Notes under the pieces: generated by a model
Seen by the model: only the letters and a program-made list of their open reading frames with translations
What the model was told of the DNA's origin: nothing
Databases searched by the model: none
Program-made: the position numbers and the translations under genes
From: Kordia aestuariivivens
GTDB taxonomy: Bacteria; Bacteroidota; Bacteroidia; Flavobacteriales; Flavobacteriaceae
Length of the DNA stretch: 64,000 nt
Direction of reading: 5' to 3'
Assembly: GCF_014397005.1 (NCBI RefSeq)
Contig: NZ_JACGWS010000017.1
Coordinates: 1 to 64,000 of the forward strand
Shown: piece by piece, positions 18,463 to 27,683 of the stretch
Layout of the letters: every line of letters starts with the position of its first letter
How positions within the stretch are numbered: the first letter of the stretch is position 1

Positions 18463-19464
18463 TTAGTTTGCATCTAAATAATCTGGGATTCCATCACCGT
18501 CAGTATCAGTAAGTACAACAGTTTTAATCGTAATAACACCAGCATCATCTACTTCTCTAGTTTTTTCAAATTCATTTGAAGCTAAAACTGGTTCCATTTC
18601 ACCAAGTTCAACGGTATATGTCTTTTGAACAACTTCGTTTCGTGTGATGGTTCCATCTCCGTCATCGTCAGAATCTCTAAAGTTTGCCAATCCGTCACCA
18701 TCAGTATCATCATCAAAAACATCATCATCACCATCTAGGTTTTCCATAGAAGATAATAATCCGTCTCCATCAATATCAAGATAAGTAGCATCATATATAT
18801 TGAAAGAGAAAATTAATGGTGAATATACTTCAATTCCTGGTTGTGCGATATTGAAATATCCTAATCCAGAAGGAATGAAGATCGCTCCTATTCCACCGTT
18901 TCTTGCTTCTAAGAAACCATTTGTACCTTCTACAATGTCTTCAGCTGCATTAAATTCTGGCAATCCTAACTGAAAACCTCTAACCGTACTTACCGTAGCT
19001 CCAACTAAAGGAATGGTTTCACGTGTAATTCTAAAGTCAAATGTTTCTAAATTTAACAACTGACCTCTATATGTTAACTCTACTGCGTCAAAACTTGTAT
19101 ATTCTTTTCCTCCACCATCACGTAGTTTCAGTACATAATATTTATATTCTTGTTCAAGATATGTAGTCGTTCTTTCTTCTACTTGATTGATTAATGGTGT
19201 TTTGTCAGCATTTACGCCTTCAATTACGCCAAATTCCATTGTGAATGTGTCATTTGCAGCACTTTCAGGATTTGTGAAATCGAAATCATCATAATTATAG
19301 AAATGTGTGCTTAAAAATGTTACGATGGCAGCATCATCTTCTATTTGCTGCTCACCTCTATCTCTTAATTCTGCGAAAGTCACAGTATCATCATCACTTT
19401 TACACGAAAATACAACCGCACTTACGATTATCATTAGGAATGTAAATTTTACAATCTTCATCAT
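18463..19464 (-). CDS. FKBP-type peptidyl-prolyl isomerase-like lipoprotein with calcium-binding repeats
   Basis: A lipoprotein (MMKIVKFTFLMIIVSAVVFSCKSDDD, lipobox Cys) with an FKBP-like domain in the middle (YVLKLRDGGGKEYTSFDAVELTY... GIGAIFIPSGLGYF) and a C-terminal run of acidic DxDxDG repeats (DIDGDGLLS, DTDGDGLANFRDSDDDGDG, DTDGDGIPDYLDAN) of the thrombospondin type 3 kind that bind calcium. The open frame extends to 19494 but the signal starts at the MM pair, so I begin at 19464. It is probably an outer-membrane-linked periplasmic foldase. Confidence 0.85.
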   Translation of the reverse strand: MMKIVKFTFLMIIVSAVVFSCKSDDDTVTFAELRDRGEQQIEDDAAIVTFLSTHFYNYDDFDFTNPESAANDTFTMEFGVIEGVNADKTPLINQVEERTTTYLEQEYKYYVLKLRDGGGKEYTSFDAVELTYRGQLLNLETFDFRITRETIPLVGATVSTVRGFQLGLPEFNAAEDIVEGTNGFLEARNGGIGAIFIPSGLGYFNIAQPGIEVYSPLIFSFNIYDATYLDIDGDGLLSSMENLDGDDDVFDDDTDGDGLANFRDSDDDGDGTITRNEVVQKTYTVELGEMEPVLASNEFEKTREVDDAGVITIKTVVLTDTDGDGIPDYLDAN

Positions 19465-19543
19465 TGTTTTTAAATTTTGGGTTGCAAGATACAATTTTAT
19501 CCTACTTTTGTATATTCTTTAACGTAGTTTTTAGAGTTTTTGT

Positions 19544-19936
19544 ATGAGGATAGATAAATACCTTTGGTGTGTGCGTTATTTTAAGACCCGAAACATTGCT
19601 ACAACAGCATGTAAGAAGGGACACGTAAAAATAAATGGTGCCACCGTGAAGCCATCAAGAGATGTATATGCAACGGATAAATTAGAAGTCCGGAAGGATC
19701 AAGTAACACGACATTTAACAGTGTTAGATATTCCGCCAAACCGTGTGGGTGCTAAACTCGTTGATATTTACAGACTTGAAACAACTCCAAAAGAAAACTT
19801 TGAGCATTTAGAATTATTAAAGCTTGCAAAAGATCATTATCGCAAGCATGGCGTGGGAAGACCTACCAAAAAAGATCGTCGTGAAATGGATGATTATTTA
19901 GATGATAATTTTGATCGTAAAGAAAGTAATTCTTAA
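19544..19936 (+). CDS. RNA-binding S4 domain protein (Hsp15-like)
   Basis: A 130-residue protein whose first 60 residues form an S4 fold (MRIDKYLWCVRYFKTRNIATTACKKGHVKINGATVKPS). The tail is basic (GRPTKKDRREMDDYL). Hsp15 of Escherichia coli binds stalled 50S subunits with nascent chain. Followed by the phosphoribosyltransferase 24 bases later. Confidence 0.88.
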   Translation: MRIDKYLWCVRYFKTRNIATTACKKGHVKINGATVKPSRDVYATDKLEVRKDQVTRHLTVLDIPPNRVGAKLVDIYRLETTPKENFEHLELLKLAKDHYRKHGVGRPTKKDRREMDDYLDDNFDRKESNS

Positions 19937-19960
19937 TTTTAAACCTAAATCTTTAAAAGC

Positions 19961-20464
19961 ATGACCGTTACGGGAAATATTATACTCAATCACCAGCAAA
20001 TTCAGCACAAAACACGTCGTATTGCGTATCAAATTTTAGAATCTAATGTAAATGAAGAAGAAATCATCGTTGCAGGAATTTCCAAAAACGGATTTGTATT
20101 TGCGCAGAAGATAAAAGTTGAGTTGGAAAAAATTACGACTGCAAAAATTACCTTGTGTGAAGTGATGATTAATAAACAAGATCCTATCCAAACGATTACA
20201 ACTTCATTGGCAAAAGAAAACTACATCAACAAACCTTTGGTCCTCATTGATGATGTATTGAACTCAGGGACAACCTTAATCTATGGCGTAAAGCACTTTT
20301 TAGACGTTCCTTTGAAGAATTTCAAGACAGCGGTACTTGTCAATCGAAATCACAAGAAGTATCCTATAAAAGCTGATTTCAAAGGAATATCGCTTTCAAC
20401 TTCCATTCAAGAACATATTGATGTTGTTTTTGAAGCTGGAGAAGATATGGCGTATTTAATTTAA
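19961..20464 (+). CDS. Phosphoribosyltransferase
   Basis: A 167-residue type I PRTase with the PRPP-binding loop VLIDDVLNSGTT (about 92-103). The overall shape resembles PyrR-like and purine PRTases, but the substrate is not clear. Same direction as the S4 gene. Its end overlaps the convergent aroK end by 9 bases. Confidence 0.85.
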   Translation: MTVTGNIILNHQQIQHKTRRIAYQILESNVNEEEIIVAGISKNGFVFAQKIKVELEKITTAKITLCEVMINKQDPIQTITTSLAKENYINKPLVLIDDVLNSGTTLIYGVKHFLDVPLKNFKTAVLVNRNHKKYPIKADFKGISLSTSIQEHIDVVFEAGEDMAYLI

Positions 20465-20971
20465 TACGGTTTCAATTTCTAACACTAATTCCTCAATCTG
20501 TTTTTTATCGGTAAACACAGTATGCGTTGCTTGTTGGTAAAATGCATTGCGTTCAAACAGATGTTTTCCTATAAATTCTGGTAAATCTTCATCAGCAATC
20601 GCGCTTATTAAAGGTCGCTTAGCTTTTTCATCTTTCACTCTATTGATAATTTCCGGAATTGACGTTTGCAAATAAAACGTGTGTGTGGTGTACTCATGAA
20701 TCAAGTTCATATTATTTGCATAGCATGGTGTTCCGCCGCCTAATGATACAATCATCGCTTGTTTCGTTTCTAAAACTTCTTTCAGATACTGATGTTCTTT
20801 CATTCGAAAATAGATTTCTCCTTTCGTTTCAAAAATCTCCCGAATCGTTTTTTCTTCTTTTCTTTCAATAAAATCGTCTAAATCGAGCACAGGAAGTCCC
20901 AATTGTTTTCCAAGTAATTTAGAAACCAAACTCTTCCCACTTGCCATATATCCTAAAAGTATAATCGTCAT
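20456..20971 (-). CDS. aroK: Shikimate kinase
   Basis: Phosphorylates shikimate in the aromatic amino acid pathway. It has the P-loop GYMASGKS (residues 7-14), the shikimate-binding DLDDFIERKE (about 30-40), GEIYFR and SLGGGTPCY motifs. Length 171 is normal. Convergent with the phosphoribosyltransferase, overlapping it by 9 bases. Confidence 0.95.
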   Translation of the reverse strand: MTIILLGYMASGKSLVSKLLGKQLGLPVLDLDDFIERKEEKTIREIFETKGEIYFRMKEHQYLKEVLETKQAMIVSLGGGTPCYANNMNLIHEYTTHTFYLQTSIPEIINRVKDEKAKRPLISAIADEDLPEFIGKHLFERNAFYQQATHTVFTDKKQIEELVLEIETVLN

Positions 20972-21048
20972 TTCTATATTATAATTAATTTATTTTTAAG
21001 TCCTTACAAAAATCATAAAAAAAAAGACAAAAATATATTAAAAAAGAC

Positions 21049-21078
21049 TTGAAAAATAAAATTATGATGTTATATTTG
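21049..21078 (+). promoter_or_regulatory. Promoter of tRNA-Lys genes (Bacteroidota type)
   Basis: TTG at 21049-21051 and TATATTTG at 21071-21078, spaced 19 bases: the -33/-7 consensus of the phylum (TTTG/TAnnTTTG) fits. It lies about 40 bases ahead of the first tRNA-Lys. Confidence 0.8.
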
Positions 21079-21116
21079 CACCCGCATTCAGGGAATCATT
21101 TGTACTTCCTTTGAAT

Positions 21117-21189
21117 GACCTGGTAGCTCAGTTGGTAGAGCATCTCCCTTTTAAGGAGAGGGTCCTGGGTTCGAGCCCCAGCCAGGTCA
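21117..21189 (+). tRNA. tRNA-Lys (TTT)
   Basis: A 73-base cloverleaf. The acceptor stem is GACCTGG/CCAGGTC with discriminator A. The anticodon loop CTTTTAA reads anticodon TTT. T-arm GGTTCGAGCC is present. CCA is not encoded. Confidence 0.97.
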
Positions 21190-21223
21190 CAGAATATAAA
21201 AAAGTAGTACTATTTAGGTCTTA

Positions 21224-21296
21224 GACCTGGTAGCTCAGTTGGTAGAGCATCTCCCTTTTAAGGAGAGGGTCCTGGGTTCGAGCCCCAGCCAGGTCA
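21224..21296 (+). tRNA. tRNA-Lys (TTT), second copy
   Basis: Identical over its full 73 bases to the first copy, from which it is separated by 34 bases. Same transcript from the promoter at 21049. Confidence 0.97.
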
Positions 21297-21302
21297 CAAA
21301 AA

Positions 21303-21330
21303 GAGTTAAGCATTTGCTTAACTTTTTTTA
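21303..21330 (+). terminator. Terminator after tRNA-Lys pair
   Basis: GTTAAGC/GCTTAAC stem with ATTT loop, then seven T. Confidence 0.9.
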
Positions 21331-21333
21331 TTT

Positions 21334-22992
21334 TTACAAAATATAAACACACCGAAGTGCTGGAATTGGTAGACAGGCATGGTTGAGGGCCATGTGTTCA
21401 TTAGAGCGTGTGGGTTCGACTCCCATCTTCGGTACGGAATGGGACAAATTAACATTAGTGTTATTTTGTCCTTTTTTATTTTTGTTTAAAATCATTGATA
21501 ATGAGCCAATTAACTCCAATACACTATTCGCTTCTGTGGTTCGACAACTATCCTTTTCTCGACTATATAGGATTCCATTAGGAAATAACAAATTTTGAAG
21601 TTGTTGTTTTTCAGAGTAATTCCCTAATTTCCACATATTATGTAAGTTACATAATAATTCTAAAGATTTGTCTATGTAAAAATCAAGGTTCGATTTTTCT
21701 AAACTCGTTTTATTGATTTCTTGTTCAATCGTTTTTACTTCGTCCTTAAATTTCTTTGAAAACTTTTCATATAATGTACTATCGATTTCGCCTATTACAT
21801 ATCTTTCCTCAATCTTCTCTAACTTTCCTTTGATAGTCTTTAAGTTATACTTTAAACTTGCTGTATTGTCTTCATTTGAATTAGAGAAATACTCAAATGT
21901 ATTTTTCAATTGCACTTTTAACGGAGCGATCATCCTTTTGTCTATTTTGTATTTTCCTAATATGTGTACAAACTGATTATTTAACGCTTTCGCACTTTTA
22001 TTGGTACAACATCCTTTTGTTCCACATTTATAATAATGAATGTTTTTCTTTTTGACAATATATCCAGTTAGTGGCTTATTACATTTAGTACATTTCACAA
22101 AACCACCTTTTAAGGGTAAATTTTCATTTGTCTTGTATTGCTTGTAATTATGAGGATTTTTAGCTTGCAAGCCACTCGCTTTTAAAAATATTTCTTTCGT
22201 AACGATTGCAGGATGTTTTCCTTGAATAATTTCGCCATCTAATAAGTTATGTGCAATCAATCCGCAGTATACAGGGTTTTTAAATATCTTGGTTATGTGT
22301 TGTCTAAACATTTTAATACCATGACTTTGTAAACGCTCTACAATTTGTGTATTTGTCAAACCTTCATTTACTTTCCATAGAAATATATTTCGGATGATTT
22401 TCGCATTTTCATCAAATACAATAATAGGAATATTGTTTGTATCTCTAGCATTCTTGTAACCCAATGGTGCTTTTCCCATCCAATACCCATTTAAAAGACG
22501 TTGACGCATTCCCATTACTGTTTTATCTCTACGTTGATCATTGTCATACTTGCTAAATAGTAGATTTAAGTTTTGAAAGAACATTCCAGTCGATGTTTCT
22601 ACATCAACGGGTTGGGTTACTGATAATACATTGATTCCAACTTTCTTTAATTCCTCTACTTTAGAAATAGCACTTGCACCTGCTCTTGAAAAACGATCTA
22701 TACTGTATACTATAATGAACGATATCTTATTTCGCTTGACATAAGTTATCATTTTTGAAAATTCTTTTCGATCATCCGTTTTTGCACTTTCATACGTTCC
22801 GCCAAAATAAGATGATATGTTTAATTTTAAACGTGATGCGTAAGAAGTGCATTGTATTTTTTGGCTTTCTAAACTCGTATTATCCTCTTGTTTAGATCCT
22901 GAAACTCTTGTATAAATAACGGCATTGTTATTACGAATAATTTTTCTCTTATTCTGCTTGGCGAAGCTTTGAAATTGATTCAGATTGCTCAT
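21334..22992 (-). CDS. Large serine recombinase (integrase of the island)
   Basis: A site-specific recombinase of 552 residues. The N-terminal resolvase domain carries catalytic S31 in YTRVSGSKQED; then comes a recombinase domain (about 175-285), a zinc ribbon (CTKCNKPLTGY and YYKCGTKGC, about 297-330) and a coiled coil (about 370-450). The last roughly 30 residues (from about MGVEPTRSNEHM to the end) are the complement of tRNA-Leu, and the stop is beyond it, so this C-terminus was created by integration at the tRNA. The start overlaps the small gene upstream by 44 bases. Confidence 0.93.
   Translation of the reverse strand: MSNLNQFQSFAKQNKRKIIRNNNAVIYTRVSGSKQEDNTSLESQKIQCTSYASRLKLNISSYFGGTYESAKTDDRKEFSKMITYVKRNKISFIIVYSIDRFSRAGASAISKVEELKKVGINVLSVTQPVDVETSTGMFFQNLNLLFSKYDNDQRRDKTVMGMRQRLLNGYWMGKAPLGYKNARDTNNIPIIVFDENAKIIRNIFLWKVNEGLTNTQIVERLQSHGIKMFRQHITKIFKNPVYCGLIAHNLLDGEIIQGKHPAIVTKEIFLKASGLQAKNPHNYKQYKTNENLPLKGGFVKCTKCNKPLTGYIVKKKNIHYYKCGTKGCCTNKSAKALNNQFVHILGKYKIDKRMIAPLKVQLKNTFEYFSNSNEDNTASLKYNLKTIKGKLEKIEERYVIGEIDSTLYEKFSKKFKDEVKTIEQEINKTSLEKSNLDFYIDKSLELLCNLHNMWKLGNYSEKQQLQNLLFPNGILYSREKDSCRTTEANSVLELIGSLSMILNKNKKGQNNTNVNLSHSVPKMGVEPTRSNEHMALNHACLPIPALRCVYIL
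21351..21434 (+). tRNA. tRNA-Leu (GAG)
   Basis: An 84-base class II tRNA. Acceptor stem ACCGAAG/CTTCGGT with discriminator A. Anticodon arm CATGG-TTGAGGG-CCATG, anticodon GAG. The long variable arm CGTGTGGG follows as expected of Leu. The serine recombinase gene on the other strand runs through the whole tRNA. Confidence 0.93.
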
Positions 22993-23149
22993 AGTTGGTA
23001 ACGATGTTATGAGTTAATAATGATAATTCTTTTAGTGTTGCTATGATATGTTCAGCTTCTTGTATAGACACATCAGCAAATCCGTCAAAGCTTTTTAATT
23101 CTTCAACGGAAATTGTTTTTAATGCTGTGTTGTCTTTTACAATCTTCAT
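22949..23149 (-). CDS. Small protein upstream of the recombinase
   Basis: A 66-residue acidic, helical protein, MKIVKDNTALKTISVEELKSFDGFADVSI. Its end overlaps the recombinase start by 44 bases, on the same strand, suggesting coupled translation. I do not recognise the family. It could be a helper or directionality factor of the recombinase, but that is only inferred from position. Confidence 0.5.
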   Translation of the reverse strand: MKIVKDNTALKTISVEELKSFDGFADVSIQEAEHIIATLKELSLLTHNIVTNYEQSESISKLRQAE

Positions 23150-24323
23150 ATACAGGAACTATCATATCAACGCTTATAGCTAGTTCATTGCTAAAAGGCT
23201 TCATTCCCTTTTTGATAATTGTAATTTTGCTTGAAATCATATCTTCAATATTACGAAGAATTGAAATCTTTTCCAATCGTTTTCCAATTATTTAACAGTC
23301 TAAAACCTACAATTTTGTTTTATAAAGGGAAATCAAACGTATTTTTATATAATTATTTTTTATTTAATTTTTAAACTTTTATTCTAATACTACAAAGGTT
23401 ATCTATAAAAAATTTGCCTTTGCTGGGTTTTGCAGACATTCGACGAGATTCGCTGAGATTTGCAGACATTCTATGTAGTTTTCAAGTTTTATTATTGATA
23501 GTAAAGGTTGAAATAAAAAAAATAATGTCGGACGTATAGCGACGTATAGCGACGGACAAAGACGGCTAGTCATACAATTTTTAACATATTATTTTGTTTT
23601 CTCTTTTATTTTAACAAATGTTGCAAGAAAAAAATAGTATTAGTAGGCTAATGACAGCTAGTGCCGAATAAATTTTCATTCTTACTTTGTGAATACAAAA
23701 ATTATAAAAAATGAAAAATAACTTTTGTGGGATTATGGAGGTTTTTGGAAGATGATGTAGGATTATGGAGAATAATATAAGCTAGTGTGATAGTTTTTTT
23801 ATTGGTTAAATAATAGATAAATATCCAATATGTATGAAACTTGTATTTCAAAACATAAATAACTCATGCTAATTAAAAATATGCAAAAAAACACTAAATC
23901 AAAATCTACATTCGATTTGGTATTAGATTAAATGATTTGTTACCATACTACACAACTGATTTTTAATAATATTGGTATGGTATACTGTAATTTTTAATGT
24001 CAAAAACTTCATGAAACTGATATTAACAATAAACAAAGCTAATTAATTACGCTTTTAACGTAAATACATTACGGAAATACGTTAAATAGTTAATGTAAAA
24101 TGAAATAAGTTTGATAATTAAATCAAACTTATTATATATTAGCATTCGTAAATATGTAAAGTTAAAGTTTTGTAGTCATCAATCAATAAATTGATATTGA
24201 CTAAAAACATCAAGTATTTAGTCTAAAAATCAACGCTTATACAATATTATCGACGCTTATTAAGTTTATTTGTGTATCTGTAATCTATTTCTTTTATTTG
24301 AAGTAATCCTTGTATTTTTATTT
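23150..24323. other. 1.2-kb AT-rich region with direct repeats
   Basis: No gene is supported here. TGCAGACATTC occurs at 23431-23441 and 23461-23471, with CGACGAGATT and CGCTGAGATT, two related decamers, between. GACGTATAGC occurs twice in tandem at 23531-23550, followed by GACGG twice. Further on are several copies of GGATTATGGAG (around 23732-23772). Such clusters next to an integrase are typical of recombination or replication control sites. Confidence 0.6.
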
Positions 24324-25232
24324 ATGAAAGTTAAATATCTTTTTCTTTTTCTCATTGTATCATTTTTTTTAACATCATGTTGGACAAAACCCAATAAAGA
24401 TTACTTAGCAGATGACTATTACTTAAGCGTGTCTGAAGCCGATAGCCTTTACATTATAAAAGAATATGAAAAAAGTTATGAGATTTTAGATGAATTATTT
24501 TCTAATGTAGCACCATTGAATACAACTCCTTACAAGGAAATTTCTACTTACGTCAAATTAAAAGTGATTTTAGATGACAATTTGGAATACACTGAATATA
24601 CTGAACTTATCACCAAATATGGTTTTCCTATTAAATATTTAAAAAAAGATTCTGTATTGAGTATTTACTATGCTAAAGTACGTGACAGATTTGATACTGA
24701 AGCTTCCACATTAAGAAAGGAATATGAAACGTCTTTAAACCTTGAATTAAGAGATAAAATAATCGAAATGAAAAGATTAGATCAATTATATAGACAGGGT
24801 AACTATAAACAAAATATTGAGAAGCAAAATAAGATTGATTCTACGAACGCAGAAGAGTTAATATATATTTTTGACACCTATGGATTTCCCTCAGAAACTA
24901 TAATTGGAGGTTATTATATAGACAATCAATTTGTAAATATTGATGCACTTTTATTACACACAAAAGATTCCATTAGAGAAAACTTTTTATCCCTAAAATT
25001 TTGGACTATGTAAAGAAAGGGAAAAGCAAATCCTCGTTACGTTGGCTTCATGAAAGATCAATTGTTGATTTACGCAGGAAAAGAGCAATATTATGGTACA
25101 TATAGTAATGCCAAGCCAATGAATACAACCATAAAAGAAATTAATGAAAGACGTCGCTCAATCGGATTATACAATTTAGGATATGAAGATTGGAGAAACA
25201 GCATATTGTATCCAGATGATGGCGAATACTAG
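24324..25232 (+). pseudogene. Broken DUF6624-like lipoprotein gene
   Basis: The frame begins with a lipoprotein signal (MKVKYLFLFLIVSFFLTSC) and continues through EELIYIFDTYGFPSETII to a stop at 25011-25013. In the same frame the sequence then resumes: KGKANPRYVGFMKDQ and YYGTYSNAKPMNTTIKEINERRRSIGL, matching the end of the intact relative at 25838-26716 (QIYGFYTNQFDQYP, NVDKRRKEVGL). So one gene is interrupted, by a nonsense change or by two compensating indels near 24990-25030. It lies at the head of the RiPP locus. Confidence 0.75.
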
Positions 25233-25329
25233 TTAGCTATTAAAGTGATACAAGAATTGATTGCAATCAATGAAGCGGAAACCGAAAAGCTATTAATAGA
25301 GTAGGTGAAATTTTAATTATTTATAAATT

Positions 25330-25527
25330 ATGCAAAGATTAAAGCATTTAAAAAAAGCAAAAATTAATAGTACTGAATATAACAGTATTCTTGGAGGAAC
25401 AGAAATATCTACTTGTTACATGGATAATATTTGTGATATCCATTATGATGATAATGATGACGGAATAATGAACCCCGGCGAATGCATGGATATCGTTAAA
25501 TGTGAAACTGCTACTATAACCCAATAA
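25330..25527 (+). CDS. GG-leader peptide with EF-hand-like core (1)
   Basis: A 65-residue peptide. The leader MQRLKHLKKAKINSTEYNSILGG is lysine-rich and ends in GG, as in double-glycine or RiPP leaders. The core is acidic with four cysteines and contains DDNDDGIMNPGE, which fits the 12-residue EF-hand loop D-x-N-x-D-G-x-M-N-x-x-E. It ends ATITQ, as its neighbour ends EITQ. It lies 12 bases before its paralog and upstream of the grasp-with-spasm maturases, so it may be their substrate. Confidence 0.7.
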   Translation: MQRLKHLKKAKINSTEYNSILGGTEISTCYMDNICDIHYDDNDDGIMNPGECMDIVKCETATITQ

Positions 25528-25539
25528 ATCAAACTTATT

Positions 25540-25752
25540 ATGACAAAAATTGATAAATTTTTAAATAAAACTGCCGATTCTAATTGTATTCAATCTATGT
25601 TAGGTGGTAAAGAGAAAACAACAGGAACTCACGACGATTGTGGTAACTACGAAGATACTTGGTACGACAACGATAATGATGATAAATTTTCTCCAGGAGA
25701 TACAATTTGTACAAATAGTAATCCTCCATGTAATCCTGAAATTACACAATAA
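25540..25752 (+). CDS. GG-leader peptide with EF-hand-like core (2)
   Basis: A 70-residue paralog of the previous peptide: leader MTKIDKFLNKTADSNCIQSMLGG, then DDCGNYEDTWYDNDNDDKFSPGD and two later Cys pairs. The loop DNDNDDKFSPGD keeps acidic ligands at positions 1, 3, 5 and 12 but has D rather than G at 6. Ends NPEITQ. See the previous entry for the shared features. Confidence 0.7.
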   Translation: MTKIDKFLNKTADSNCIQSMLGGKEKTTGTHDDCGNYEDTWYDNDNDDKFSPGDTICTNSNPPCNPEITQ

Positions 25753-25837
25753 TTCATAGGAATTATTTGTATTTTATTTAAAATGAATTAGAATGATAGA
25801 GCAACTTTATCATTCTAATTTTTAAATTAAAAACCGA

Positions 25838-26716
25838 ATGAAAATATATTACGTATTATTTATAGCTTTTTTAACAGTAGGTTGTAACTCAGATAAAGTT
25901 GATTATGAAACTTATGACAAGCTTGTTTGGGAAGCAATGTTAGAATACAAGAAGCAAGAGTATTCAAAATCATTAAATCTATTTCAAAAAGCTTTCAAGA
26001 TAATTCCTAATGAAAGTGTTTCAGATTATTTCTATGCGGCGGCGGCATCTTTACATTTGAATAAAGATATTTTAGCTAAAGAATTGATTACTGAATCAAT
26101 AATACAAACAGATGCTTCTAAAGGGTATTTTGAAAGATTTGATGAATTCAATCAATTTAGGGAAAACAAATTATTTTCAGAAGTTGAAGCCGACTATGAA
26201 GAATATAAGTCACAATTTTTGAAAAATTTAAAGAATCCAATCGCTTACAAAAAACTTGATAGCTTACTTGACAAAGATCAGCAAGCTAGAAATAGCGGTT
26301 TGACAGCAGAAGAACGATATCCGATAGATTCAACCAATGTTGTTTCTTTAATCGAAATAACGAAAAAACATGGATGGCAGAAAAAAGGATGGTTAATCTT
26401 ATGGCATCAAAGAGGAAACTTTAAAAAAGACGATTATGTTTGGAGTTTTTTTAGACCTTATATAAATCAAGGAATCAAAAATGGAGAAATTAGAAAAGAT
26501 TTTTGGGTAGGTTTTGAAGAACAAGAATCCATAACCAAAAACAAGAAACAAATTTATGGTTTTTATACCAATCAATTTGATCAATATCCGATTACAGATG
26601 TTCAAAATGTAGACAAAAGAAGAAAAGAAGTAGGGCTTCCACCATTATGGTATTTGAATGAAATTTATGGAACTCAATTACCCGCAGGCTATCAAAGTGA
26701 TAAAACTAATTTTTAA
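25838..26716 (+). CDS. DUF6624-like lipoprotein
   Basis: A 292-residue lipoprotein (MKIYYVLFIAFLTVGCNSDK, Cys at 16). The N-terminal half is TPR-like (EYSKSLNLFQKAFKIIPNES); the C-terminal half, from about residue 150, has the DUF6624-like layout (NVVSLIEITKKHGWQ, GWLILWHQ, QIYGFYTNQ, NVDKRRKEVGLPPL). Its broken relative lies at 24324. The ATP-grasp maturase begins 12 bases after its stop, so it is part of the same operon. Role unknown; it may be an outer or periplasmic partner of the peptides. Confidence 0.75.
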   Translation: MKIYYVLFIAFLTVGCNSDKVDYETYDKLVWEAMLEYKKQEYSKSLNLFQKAFKIIPNESVSDYFYAAAASLHLNKDILAKELITESIIQTDASKGYFERFDEFNQFRENKLFSEVEADYEEYKSQFLKNLKNPIAYKKLDSLLDKDQQARNSGLTAEERYPIDSTNVVSLIEITKKHGWQKKGWLILWHQRGNFKKDDYVWSFFRPYINQGIKNGEIRKDFWVGFEEQESITKNKKQIYGFYTNQFDQYPITDVQNVDKRRKEVGLPPLWYLNEIYGTQLPAGYQSDKTNF

Positions 26717-26728
26717 TATATTTTACTT

Positions 26729-27676
26729 ATGATATATGTAATTAGTGAAGCGGAAGATGTTACTACAAATTATGTGCTTGAATGGCTTCTATACTACAAA
26801 AAAGATTTCATTAGAAGGAATTTTCAAGATGTTAGCACCTTAAATTTCTTAGAGTTATCAAATGATACTTTAGATATTAAAATTGACGAATTAAGAAAGG
26901 TTGAAATTAAAAAAATATGGCACAGGAGAGCACGTACAAGGTTCACACCTCTTAGTTTAAGGAAAATCCCTAGTATGTATTCATATTTAAAGAAAGAAGA
27001 AGAAATCTTAGTAAAATCAATTGAAAATATCCTAAAGAAAGACATAGATTATATTGGGAGTTTTCAGAAAGAGGATGAAAATTATAAAATTGATTATCTA
27101 TTATTAGCTAAAAAAGTGAACTTGAAAATCCCTGATACTTTAGTAACTACATCAAAAGAAAAATTATATTTATTTTTTGATAAGCATGCCTCAATTATTA
27201 CAAAAGATTTAAGATATCCAATAAGGGTTAATAGTGAGAACTTTAAAATTACATCGGCAGGAACAACAGTGATTACGGCAAAGATGTTGTCAGAAATGAA
27301 AAATAATTTTGCTCCAAGTTTATTTCAAGAAAGAATAGACAAACAATATGAAATTCGTATTTTCTTTTTTAAAGATAAGTTGTATCCTATGGCTATTTTA
27401 TCTCAAAATGATGAAAGTACTTCTTTAGATTACAGGAACTATAATAATTTAAAACCTAATAGAAATGTCCCTGTTTTACTACCTAGTAAAATTGAGGAAA
27501 AAGTCATCAATTTTATAAAATCATCAGAATTAAATACTGGATCTATTGACTTAATTCTAAGTACAAATAATGAGTACATTTTTTTAGAAGTTAATCCACA
27601 AGGACAATTTGATTGGGTTTCTAAAAATTGTAATTATTATATCGAAAAGGATATTGCTGAATATTTAATTAATTAG
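26729..27676 (+). CDS. Grasp-with-spasm ATP-grasp peptide maturase
   Basis: A 315-residue ATP-grasp enzyme of the kind that joins side chains in RiPP precursors (graspetide-type ligases form ester or amide links). N-terminal part: KKIWHRRARTRFTP; then the ATP-grasp core with GTTVITAKM, SLFQERIDKQYEIRIFFF, and the metal-binding SIDLILSTNNEYIFLEVNPQGQF. The C-terminal LEVNPQGQF is the ExN metal site typical of ATP-grasp maturases. It is followed, 7 bases on, by the 59-residue peptide and then the SPASM protein. Confidence 0.85.
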   Translation: MIYVISEAEDVTTNYVLEWLLYYKKDFIRRNFQDVSTLNFLELSNDTLDIKIDELRKVEIKKIWHRRARTRFTPLSLRKIPSMYSYLKKEEEILVKSIENILKKDIDYIGSFQKEDENYKIDYLLLAKKVNLKIPDTLVTTSKEKLYLFFDKHASIITKDLRYPIRVNSENFKITSAGTTVITAKMLSEMKNNFAPSLFQERIDKQYEIRIFFFKDKLYPMAILSQNDESTSLDYRNYNNLKPNRNVPVLLPSKIEEKVINFIKSSELNTGSIDLILSTNNEYIFLEVNPQGQFDWVSKNCNYYIEKDIAEYLIN

Positions 27677-27683
27677 GATTACT

